Shown here: piece after piece, positions 8,295 to 16,497 of the stretch
Layout of the letters: every line of letters starts with the position of its first letter
Position numbering within the stretch: the first letter of the stretch is position 1
Made by a program: the position numbers and the translations under genes
Origin: an uncultured Anaeroplasma sp.
GTDB lineage: Bacteria; Bacillota_I; Bacilli_A; Acholeplasmatales; Anaeroplasmataceae
Assembly (NCBI GenBank): GCA_945919465.1
Contig: CAMEJG010000003.1
Coordinates: forward strand, 1 to 64,000
Reading direction: 5' to 3'
DNA length: 64,000 nt
Notes under the pieces: generated by a model
Told to the model about the DNA's origin: nothing
Database searches by the model: none
Seen by the model: the letters and a program-made list of their open reading frames with translations, nothing else

Positions 8295-10688
8295 CTATTC
8301 TTTAGTTAATACTACAGCTGAATATGATCCACCAGAACCATATGCAGTAACTAAAATATTTTTGACATCCTTAGCATAAACAGTTGTATTAGAAATACTA
8401 TCACCATCAACTAAATAAGAACGCTTATCTTCTTTAATATCACCAGATAATAATAATGCAGCATGAGCACATGCTAAAGCAGCTGAATTAGCTCTACCCT
8501 CTCCCATTCTTTCCTTAACAGAAAAAATTGGAATATTCTTTAGCATATCACCAAATACCTCTTTATAAGCATTAAGCTCAAGTGAATCAACTGTCTTTGA
8601 ACCATTTGCAAATCCAGAGATAGCATCAATATCATTAATTGTTAAATTACTATCAGCTAATGCTTCCTTAATTGCACTAACTAAGGCAGCACCTGAACCC
8701 TCAAGAGTTGCAAATTCAACATTATGATGACATAAGCCATAGCCTGAAACATAACAATACTTTTTAGCATTACGATTATTAGCACTTGTTTCTTTCTCAA
8801 CCATAATAGTTGTAGAACCATCTGCTAAAGAGAATCCATAGCCATTAGAATAAGGCTTATTAACAGTATTAGCTACATAACCAAGCTTATGATATAATTC
8901 ATCAATAATTTCAATATTTTCATCACAGCCTGAAGCTAAAATTGCTTCTTCCTTACCAGCCTCAATTAAATTCTTAGCATAAGCTACTGCGTGAAGACCA
9001 GATTGAGCTCCATTTGTAATAGTTACATTATAGCCCTTAACACCAGAACAAATTGATAAATAACCACCAGCAGCATTATAAACTGTATTTGGGAACTTAA
9101 AGGCACTACCAAAAGCATTACCCTTTTCTGCAATAGATTCCTCAAAGACACAGCCCATTCCTAATGCACCCTCAGAAGTACCGACAACAATACCAATCTT
9201 AGTAGCATTTGAATCACTAATTTCATAATTAGAATTCTTTAATGCAGCCATACCAGATACAGCCTCTAATTGAGAGAAATTATCAAGCTTACGATAGAAT
9301 GCCATCTTTAATCCTAATTCGTTATAATCCTCACTAGAAATAGTAGAATGAACTGAGGTAGCATCAATCACTTTATCTTCATTTACTACATTAATATAAT
9401 TTGAAACACCATTACCAAGTGGTGATACAATACCAAAGCCAGTAATACAAGCTCTTTCTTTGTTTTCTGGTAATACTACATTACCCTCATTCTTAGAAAA
9501 AACAATACTAGCATTATTTCCACCAAAGGCAAATGAATTACTCATAACAGTATTTAATTCTTTTTTATGTGCCTCATTAGGTACAAAATCAATCTTTCCA
9601 GCCTTTTCCTTTAATGCCTCTAAATCCTCATCACTATAGCCTAATGTAGCAGGCACAACATTATCAGTTAAAGCCTTAATAGCAAAAACAGCCTCAATAG
9701 CACCAGCAGCACCTAAACAGTGACCAACCATTGCCTTAGTAGATGAAACACTTAAATTATCAGTTTCAGAATCAAAAATTGTATGAAGTGATAAGAATTC
9801 TGCATTATCATTCTTAGCTGTACCAGTACCATGAGCATTAATATAGCCAATTTCCTTAGCCTCAATACCAGATGATTCAATAGCCCAACGAATTGCATTC
9901 ATTTGACCCTCTCCATCTGGACGAGGTGCAGTAATATGGTGAGCATCACTTGATACACCACTACCTAAAATCTCACAATAAATCTTAGCATTTCTCTTCT
10001 TTGCATGTTCATAAGATTCAACAATCACACATCCAGAACCTTCACCTAAGGTAATACCTGTACAATGATTAAATGGTGAACATGGATTTGAATCTAGGGC
10101 ATGTAATGCTAAAAATCCTGAATATGGAACAGAAGCAAATGCATCAGCACCACCTGCAACAACAACATCAGCCTTTCCAGCACGAATCAAATCACAAGCA
10201 TATGCAATACTAATAGTACCTGCAGCACAAGCATTAGCTACATTTGTAACAACACCACCAGCATGACAATCACCTGCAACTGAAGATGCAATTGCAGAAA
10301 TAGGCATTTTTCTTACATCTGTTTCATCTCTATCATTTTTAAAATAATGTTCGATAGATACTACACCACCAACGCAAGAACCAATAATAACACTAACTCT
10401 AGGGTCATTATTAAAATCACCTAAGCCTGCATCAGCTAATGCCTCACGGCTAGCCTTAATACATAGCTTAGATACTCTATCCATATCCTCACTAACTTTT
10501 ACATCACTTAAGTCACTTTCTACTTCTGCAGCAAGTGTAGCATAACAATCCTTTGTATCTACACTAGTAGTGTTTTTAATACCACTAACTGAATTAAGAG
10601 CATTATTCCAACACTCATTAACATTATTTCCAATTGCACTAATCATACCAAGACCAGTAACAACACATCTATTTTTATCTAAAGTCAT
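8295..10688 (-). CDS. fused double beta-ketoacyl-ACP synthase: active KS (FabF-like) domain plus inactive KS / chain-length-factor-like domain
   Basis: Two KS-like halves (about aa 1-405 and 411-797). First half has Cys154 (ANACAAG), His286 (NAHGTGT), His323 (VGHCLGAAG). Second half has TNGAQSG, FANGSKT and MGEGRANSAA at the equivalent places. Confidence 0.9.
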   Translation of the reverse strand: MTLDKNRCVVTGLGMISAIGNNVNECWNNALNSVSGIKNTTSVDTKDCYATLAAEVESDLSDVKVSEDMDRVSKLCIKASREALADAGLGDFNNDPRVSVIIGSCVGGVVSIEHYFKNDRDETDVRKMPISAIASSVAGDCHAGGVVTNVANACAAGTISIAYACDLIRAGKADVVVAGGADAFASVPYSGFLALHALDSNPCSPFNHCTGITLGEGSGCVIVESYEHAKKRNAKIYCEILGSGVSSDAHHITAPRPDGEGQMNAIRWAIESSGIEAKEIGYINAHGTGTAKNDNAEFLSLHTIFDSETDNLSVSSTKAMVGHCLGAAGAIEAVFAIKALTDNVVPATLGYSDEDLEALKEKAGKIDFVPNEAHKKELNTVMSNSFAFGGNNASIVFSKNEGNVVLPENKERACITGFGIVSPLGNGVSNYINVVNEDKVIDATSVHSTISSEDYNELGLKMAFYRKLDNFSQLEAVSGMAALKNSNYEISDSNATKIGIVVGTSEGALGMGCVFEESIAEKGNAFGSAFKFPNTVYNAAGGYLSICSGVKGYNVTITNGAQSGLHAVAYAKNLIEAGKEEAILASGCDENIEIIDELYHKLGYVANTVNKPYSNGYGFSLADGSTTIMVEKETSANNRNAKKYCYVSGYGLCHHNVEFATLEGSGAALVSAIKEALADSNLTINDIDAISGFANGSKTVDSLELNAYKEVFGDMLKNIPIFSVKERMGEGRANSAALACAHAALLLSGDIKEDKRSYLVDGDSISNTTVYAKDVKNILVTAYGSGGSYSAVVLTKE

Positions 10689-10715
10689 TTAAACTTATCC
10701 TCCTAAAATTTGAAG

Positions 10716-10739
10716 TAGAGGTTGCACATGCAACCTCTA
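10716..10739 (-). promoter_or_regulatory. intercistronic perfect hairpin between the ACP and KS genes
   Basis: TAGAGGTTGC-ACAT-GCAACCTCTA, 10-bp perfect stem with 4-nt loop and no U-run. Confidence 0.7.
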
Positions 10740-10752
10740 ATCATAATAAAAA

Positions 10753-10995
10753 TTAATTATTTGCAACAATATAGCTTGCTAAAGTATCAATATTTAAGAA
10801 ATTTTCTTTAGCTACACCAGTCATTGAAACACCAAATGTGTCATCAATAAAAGAAATTAATTCAATTGAATCAATAGAATCAAGACCAATTCCTTCACCA
10901 AATAATGGAGTATCGAATTCTAATTCTGCTTCATCAATTCCTAAATCGTTACAAAAGAATTCTTTTAACTTTTCCTTAATTTCTAATTCTGTCAT
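10753..10995 (-). CDS. acyl carrier protein (second in cluster)
   Basis: GIGLDSIDSIELISFIDDTFG phosphopantetheine motif, 80 aa. Confidence 0.92.
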   Translation of the reverse strand: MTELEIKEKLKEFFCNDLGIDEAELEFDTPLFGEGIGLDSIDSIELISFIDDTFGVSMTGVAKENFLNIDTLASYIVANN

Positions 10996-11027
10996 TTTAA
11001 ATCTCCTTTAATTTTTATTTATAATTA

Positions 11028-11043
11028 ATTGAGCATGCTCAAT
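11028..11043. promoter_or_regulatory. perfect 16-bp palindrome ATTGAGCATGCTCAAT; candidate operator in the divergent ACP/TetR intergenic region
   Basis: Exact dyad symmetry in the shared upstream region of a TetR-type gene and the acyl cluster. Confidence 0.65.
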
Positions 11044-11103
11044 AATTATTTAAGTAATTTCTTCTTTATTTTTACCACAAAAAATTATATAATACTAATA
11101 ACT

Positions 11104-11676
11104 ATGTTATTAGGAAGTGGTAATTTGAATCAAAATATTGATGGACTTAAAAAATCCAATGAAGAAATAAATAAGCTGACAAGAGAATCTATTCAAGAAG
11201 CTCTTATTCTTTTAATGTCTAGTCAGGATTTAAACTCAATTTCAGTAACTGATATTGCTAATAAAGCTGGAGTATCACGCTCTGCCTATTATAAAAATTA
11301 TCAATTTAAAGAAGAAATCATTAGAGATTTTCTTAAAAGAGTCTATGATACCATTATGGCTGATGTCCTACTAGATGAACTAAATGATAATCCTTACAAA
11401 ACCTTCATTTCAATCTTTACCGCTATTAAAGATAATTTAAAGCTTATTGAGCAATTAATTCAAGCCAAGCTAAAATATCCTATTCATTACCTATGGAAAG
11501 GCAAAAACAATAATTATACAAAACTTGAAATATTCACTCTCAACTGCTTTGAAGTAAGCTTCACTCATCTTGTTAAAGAATGGGTTGAAGATAAAACTAC
11601 AGTTTCAATAGAGGATATAGCACTATTGTCGACCAATTTATATCCAGAAATAAAGCTTTTAAGCAAAAAGATTTAA
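11104..11676 (+). CDS. TetR/AcrR-family transcriptional regulator (start moved from TTG at 11029 to ATG at 11104)
   Basis: N-terminal HTH: LTRESIQEALILLMSSQDLNSISVTDIANKAGVSRSAYYKNYQFKEEIIRDFL; divergent from the FAS cluster. Confidence 0.85.
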   Translation: MLLGSGNLNQNIDGLKKSNEEINKLTRESIQEALILLMSSQDLNSISVTDIANKAGVSRSAYYKNYQFKEEIIRDFLKRVYDTIMADVLLDELNDNPYKTFISIFTAIKDNLKLIEQLIQAKLKYPIHYLWKGKNNNYTKLEIFTLNCFEVSFTHLVKEWVEDKTTVSIEDIALLSTNLYPEIKLLSKKI

Positions 11677-11729
11677 AAACTAAATATTGATCTAATATAT
11701 ACTATCACTAAATTATTTTTCTTACAAGA

Positions 11730-11784
11730 AAATGTAAAGCGGAGTGGACATTTTTATCAAAAATGTCAATTCCACTTTACATTT
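11730..11784. repeat. long imperfect inverted repeat (26-bp arms, 23/26 matching, 3-nt spacer)
   Basis: AAATGTAAAGCGGAGTGGACATTTTT-ATC-AAAAATGTCAATTCCACTTTACATTT. Confidence 0.75.
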
Positions 11785-11863
11785 GTAAAGCATATTTGAC
11801 ATTTCATCTCTATAAAATAGTAATTATTACATATATAAGTTTTTATAATTATAAAATAAAATT

Positions 11864-11917
11864 AAAAAGCTAGATATATTTTAGGTAATTAATAACCTAA
11901 ATTTATATCTAGCTTTT
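11864..11917. terminator. bidirectional terminator between TetR gene (+) and gltD-like gene (-)
   Basis: AAAAAGCTAGATATA...TTAGGT...ACCTAA...TATATCTAGCTTTTT long stem with A/U tracts on both sides. Confidence 0.85.
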
Positions 11918-11925
11918 TCTATATA

Positions 11926-13203
11926 TTATTTTTCTAATTCAATAATATATGAGGCAACCTCTCTTCCACATCTCATAGCTTGAACTACAGTTTTAGCCCC
12001 TAAATAAATATCTCCTCCAACAAAGATATTATCAACATTAGTTTTTAAGTTTGTAGCCTTAATATAATTATGATCAGTCTCTATTATTTTGCTATCATAA
12101 ATATCATCTGGTATTTGACCAATTGCAGAAATAATATAATCGCAGTCAATAGTAATATACTCATTAGTTCCTACAGGTCTTCTTCTGCCACTTTCATCAG
12201 GTTCCGTCAGTTTCATAACCTCACATTTAACCCCAGTCACCTTATCACTACCTAAAACCTCAACTGGATTAGTTAAAAACTTAAATTCAACACCTTCATT
12301 AATAGCATCATTAATCTCATGCTTAGTAGCAGGAGCCTCCTCAATACTTCTTCTATAAGCAATTATAGTTTTTGAAGCTCCAAGTCTTACAGCAGTTCTT
12401 GCTGCATCCATTGCTACATTACCAGCACCTACAACTACTACAGTACCACTTAATTTAGGTGCCTCACCTAAATTAAGCTTAATTGCCATATTACTCTTCA
12501 TTAAGAAATCCAAAGCATCATATACTCCCTCAATATTATCATTAGGAATTCCTAATTTTCTTACCTTAGTTAAACCAGTAGCTATAAAAATATATTTATA
12601 GGTTTCTTTAAGCTTTAATATATCAGATTCCATTAATTTAGTATTATAAATAACCTTAGCACCAAGTGAAGTAATTTCATCACTAATTCTTAAAACATCA
12701 CTATAATCTAATCTATAAGAAGGAATACCATAAGTCATTACTCCTCCTAAAAAATTCTGAGCTTCATAAATAGTTACATCAAAGCCATTTAATAATAACT
12801 CCTTACTACAAGCAAGCCCTGCAGGGCCTCCACCAATTACAGCAACCTTAATATTATTAGCTTCACTTTTTTCTCTTACATAATGAACTTTATTTTGAAC
12901 ATATTTTTCAAGCTTACCACAATTTATTGGTTTACCCTTTTTACCTAAAATACAATGTCCCATGCATTGATTTTCATGAGGACAAACAACTGAACAAATA
13001 TTACTTAAGCTTGAACAAGAATCAATAATTTTTGCAGCTTCCTCTAAATTATCATTTTTTATTTCTAAAATGAAATCTCTAATTCTCATTCCAGTAGGAC
13101 ATCCAGTTTGACACATAGGCTTTTTACATGATAGACAGCGTGAAGCCTCAAGCTTAGCCTCTTCATCATTATAATCTAAAGGCTTATTCCATAAATTATC
13201 CAT
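11926..13203 (-). CDS. NAD(P)-dependent oxidoreductase, glutamate synthase small-subunit-like (GltD/NfnB/PreT superfamily)
   Basis: N-terminal Fe-S motifs CLSCKKPMCQTGCPTG...; AVIGGGPAGLACSKELL; VVVGAGNVAMDAARTA; no gltB adjacent. Confidence 0.85.
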   Translation of the reverse strand: MDNLWNKPLDYNDEEAKLEASRCLSCKKPMCQTGCPTGMRIRDFILEIKNDNLEEAAKIIDSCSSLSNICSVVCPHENQCMGHCILGKKGKPINCGKLEKYVQNKVHYVREKSEANNIKVAVIGGGPAGLACSKELLLNGFDVTIYEAQNFLGGVMTYGIPSYRLDYSDVLRISDEITSLGAKVIYNTKLMESDILKLKETYKYIFIATGLTKVRKLGIPNDNIEGVYDALDFLMKSNMAIKLNLGEAPKLSGTVVVVGAGNVAMDAARTAVRLGASKTIIAYRRSIEEAPATKHEINDAINEGVEFKFLTNPVEVLGSDKVTGVKCEVMKLTEPDESGRRRPVGTNEYITIDCDYIISAIGQIPDDIYDSKIIETDHNYIKATNLKTNVDNIFVGGDIYLGAKTVVQAMRCGREVASYIIELEK

Positions 13204-13204
13204 A

Positions 13205-14200
13205 TTAATCCTCCCTATAGGCTTTATTAATTAAATAGCTATCACAAAGTGCAATTGCAACACAAGCCTCACATACAACCATAGCTCTTAAAATAATAGC
13301 AGCATCGTGTCTACCATTAATAACAAGCTCACTAACCTTTTCTTCTTTAAAATTATAAGTTTCTTGAGATTTTCCTATTGATGGAGTAGGCTTAATAAAC
13401 ACTTTTAATTCAATTGGATTTCCATTAGATATACCACCATTGATACCACCATTGTTATTAGTTTTAGTATGACCCTCATGATCAATTATTACATCATTAA
13501 AGCTACTACCCTTAAGGTTGACTCCATCAAAACCAATTCCAAATTCAACACCCTTTACACCACCAACACTAAATAACAAGTGAGAAATAGTAGATTCTAG
13601 TGAATCAAAATATGGTTCTCCAAGTCCCTTTAAAACATTATCTACTCTAATAGAAATAATGCCACCTAAAGAATCTTTTTCTGAAACTGCATCCATAAGC
13701 ATATTCTTAAATTTAGAAGAATCCTCTTCTCCGTTCAAATTAATAAGCTTAGTATTAAATTTAAAATCCTTTAATATTTTTTTAGCTATTACACCAGCAG
13801 AAACTAAGCCTAAGGTTAATCTTCCAGAAAAATGTCCTCCACCACGATAATCATTAAAACCATTATATTTTAATTTAGCAGTATAATCTGCATGAGAAGG
13901 TCTAGGTTGACTTACTAAATTTGAATAATCCTTACTTTTAGTATTATTGTTCTCAAATCTTAATAAAATAGGAGCTCCTGTAGTAAAACCATTAAAAACT
14001 CCACTTTCAATAATTATCTTATCATCTTCAATTCTTGGTGTAGTACCAATTCCACCTGATTTTCTTCTTAATAAGTCATTAGAAAAATCCTCTTCACATA
14101 AAGGAATACCAGGATTTACTCCATCAATTAAAATACCAACTGATTTTCCATGAGATTCACCAAAAATATTAATTTGAAACAATCTTCCAAAATGATTCAT
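13205..14200 (-). CDS. aroC: chorismate synthase
   Basis: NIFGESHGKSVGILIDGVNPGIPL, RPSHADYTAKLKYN, GGGHFSGRLT. Confidence 0.95.
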   Translation of the reverse strand: MNHFGRLFQINIFGESHGKSVGILIDGVNPGIPLCEEDFSNDLLRRKSGGIGTTPRIEDDKIIIESGVFNGFTTGAPILLRFENNNTKSKDYSNLVSQPRPSHADYTAKLKYNGFNDYRGGGHFSGRLTLGLVSAGVIAKKILKDFKFNTKLINLNGEEDSSKFKNMLMDAVSEKDSLGGIISIRVDNVLKGLGEPYFDSLESTISHLLFSVGGVKGVEFGIGFDGVNLKGSSFNDVIIDHEGHTKTNNNGGINGGISNGNPIELKVFIKPTPSIGKSQETYNFKEEKVSELVINGRHDAAIILRAMVVCEACVAIALCDSYLINKAYRED

Positions 14201-14964
14201 ATTTTTTTCCTCACATATTCTAAAACATCTTCACTATAATTAGATAATTTCTTATCTAACCATATTTCTTCTGCCTTAATAGCCTGTAGAACCAACATAT
14301 ATAATCCATTCATTTCTGAATTTGCATCACTTAAAAGCTTAGTTACACTAGGATTAAAAATAATATCCATTACATATTTACTATTTTTAGCAATATCACA
14401 ATTTACAGGAGATACACCCTCCTTAGGATGCATTCCAACAGGAGTTGTATTAACTAGTAAATAAATATCTCTTTTAGCTAATTCTAAATAAGAAATAATA
14501 TTATTCCCTGTTTTATTTCTAGAAACAAAATAAGTATTAGCTCCTAAATCTAATAATGCTTTATTTATTGCAAGGCTCGCTCCACCTGTACCTAAAATAT
14601 AACAATCCTTATTCTTAACATTAATATTATAGTATAATATTTCATTATAAAATCCATAATAATCAGTATTATATCCTACTATTTTCCCATTGATATTCGC
14701 AACAGTATTTACAGCTCCAATAGCTAAAGCCTCATCAGATATTTCATCTAAATACTTCATTATTTCCTTTTTATAAGGAATAGTAACATTAAATCCATAG
14801 TATTCATTATTTCTTAGGGCATCAATATATTTTTCAAGTTCATATTCTTGACATTCTAAAAGTAAATATTGATAATCTAATTCTAATAATTCATAAATTT
14901 TATTGTGAATTAATGGAGAATAGCTATGACCTAATGGATACCCTAAAAGACCATATTTTCTCAT
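14197..14964 (-). CDS. aroE: shikimate dehydrogenase
   Basis: YGLLGYPLGHSYSPLIHN, GFNVTIPYK, GAVNTV, LGTGGASLAI. Confidence 0.94.
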   Translation of the reverse strand: MRKYGLLGYPLGHSYSPLIHNKIYELLELDYQYLLLECQEYELEKYIDALRNNEYYGFNVTIPYKKEIMKYLDEISDEALAIGAVNTVANINGKIVGYNTDYYGFYNEILYYNINVKNKDCYILGTGGASLAINKALLDLGANTYFVSRNKTGNNIISYLELAKRDIYLLVNTTPVGMHPKEGVSPVNCDIAKNSKYVMDIIFNPSVTKLLSDANSEMNGLYMLVLQAIKAEEIWLDKKLSNYSEDVLEYVRKKI

Positions 14965-15242
14965 TTTATATCTCCTTTAATAATATCCTCCTGATAGCAT
15001 CTAGAAGATGCTAAAACAGCATTAAAAAAGGTTAAATAATATTTTTCTAAATTATTATCATTTAATAATTTAATATTTTTTTCAATAATTAATTCTTCTC
15101 TTTTAGAATCTAAAACAGGTAGATTATTTTCAATTTTGTATGAAGCAACCATTTCAACTGCTTTCATTCTTTCTTTAAAAAGCTCAATCATTTTCTTATC
15201 AATATCATTGATAATTATTCTTGCATCATCAAGCTTACTCAT
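14961..15242 (-). CDS. chorismate mutase (AroQ-type, 93 aa)
   Basis: ARIIINDIDKKMIELFKERMKAVEMVASYKIENNLPVLDSKREELII. Confidence 0.88.
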   Translation of the reverse strand: MSKLDDARIIINDIDKKMIELFKERMKAVEMVASYKIENNLPVLDSKREELIIEKNIKLLNDNNLEKYYLTFFNAVLASSRCYQEDIIKGDIK

Positions 15243-16497
15243 ATCTAATCTTACCTCCTAAAGCTTCAAATACTTCCCAAAAATGTGGAAATGATTTTGA
15301 AACACATTGAGCATTTAAAATTTTAATTTCTCCATCACATTTTAAAGATGCCATAGCTAATGCCATAGCGACTCTATGATCATTATGGGAATCAACTATA
15401 TTTCCCTTTAATCTCTCTACTCCATTAATAATCATACCATCAGGTAATTCTTTAATGTTAGCACCAAGCTTATTTAGCTCTTCTTTCATACAAGTAATTC
15501 TATCACATTCTTTTATTCTTAACCTAGAAGCATTAATAAAATTAGATTCACCTTTAGCTAAGCTTGCTAAAACAGTTAATGCAGGTCCTAAATCTGGTGA
15601 TTGAGAAAAATCAATTGTAGCACCATTAATAGAATTAGCATTACAATTAATATAATTAGTATTAACCTCTACATTTCCACCAAAGGCCTTAATATCCTCT
15701 AAAATCTTTTTATCACCTTGAAAAGAAGATAAATTCATAGCCTTTAAATTTATATGAGCCCCAAGCATATCAGCAACTAAAAAGAATGCAGATTGCGAGA
15801 AATCTCCTTCTATTTCATAATCATTTGGTATATATTTTTGATTACCCTTAATATAAAATTTATGATAATCTTCATTAACTATTTCAATTCCAAATTTAGA
15901 TAAAATATCTAATGTTAAATCAATATAGCCCTTTGATTCTAAATTTGTAGTAATTTCAATAACACTATCACCATCAAGTAAAGGTAGAGCATATAATAAT
16001 CCTGTTATAAATTGAGATGAAATATCACCTCTAATAGGATAATAACCTGGTTTTAATGATCCTTCAACCTCAAGTGGTAAATATTTATCATTTTTATTAT
16101 ATTTTATATTATCTCTATCAAATATTTCTAAAAAAGGATCAAGAGGTCTATTTACTAAATTATTCTTTCCAGTAAATGTAATTTTATCACCACAAACAAG
16201 CGCAATAGGAATCATAAATCTAATAGTAGAACCACTCTCATTTGCATCAATAATATTACATTTTCTAATAACTTTTGAGCCCTTAATATATAATTTATCA
16301 TTATCAATATCAATAGTAGCTCCACAAGCTCTCATACTATCAATAGTAGCTAATATATCCTTAGATAATAAAACATTAGAAATAACACTCTCACCCTCAG
16401 CAAGTGATGCAGCTATAATCGCTCTATGAGATAAACTCTTACTTGGGGGAATTATTACATCACCGTTAAGCTTATTAGGAGTAATAATTACATTCAT
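15235..16497 (-). CDS. aroA: 3-phosphoshikimate 1-carboxyvinyltransferase (EPSP synthase)
   Basis: PPSKSLSHRAIIAASLAEGES, NESGSTIRFM, DISSQFITGLL, DHRVAMALAMA. Confidence 0.95.
   Translation of the reverse strand: MNVIITPNKLNGDVIIPPSKSLSHRAIIAASLAEGESVISNVLLSKDILATIDSMRACGATIDIDNDKLYIKGSKVIRKCNIIDANESGSTIRFMIPIALVCGDKITFTGKNNLVNRPLDPFLEIFDRDNIKYNKNDKYLPLEVEGSLKPGYYPIRGDISSQFITGLLYALPLLDGDSVIEITTNLESKGYIDLTLDILSKFGIEIVNEDYHKFYIKGNQKYIPNDYEIEGDFSQSAFFLVADMLGAHINLKAMNLSSFQGDKKILEDIKAFGGNVEVNTNYINCNANSINGATIDFSQSPDLGPALTVLASLAKGESNFINASRLRIKECDRITCMKEELNKLGANIKELPDGMIINGVERLKGNIVDSHNDHRVAMALAMASLKCDGEIKILNAQCVSKSFPHFWEVFEALGGKIRYE

Noticed and set aside
11029-11103. TTG-initiated N-terminal extension of the TetR ORF
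   Set aside because: It would place the start inside the palindromic operator, and the translated segment is not HTH-like; ATG 11104 fits better.
12070-12255. Plus-strand 61-aa ORF inside the gltD-like gene
   Set aside because: Antisense to a conserved gene; low-complexity translation.
13659-14153. Two plus-strand ORFs (63 and 68 aa) inside aroC
   Set aside because: Shadow ORFs of a conserved gene.
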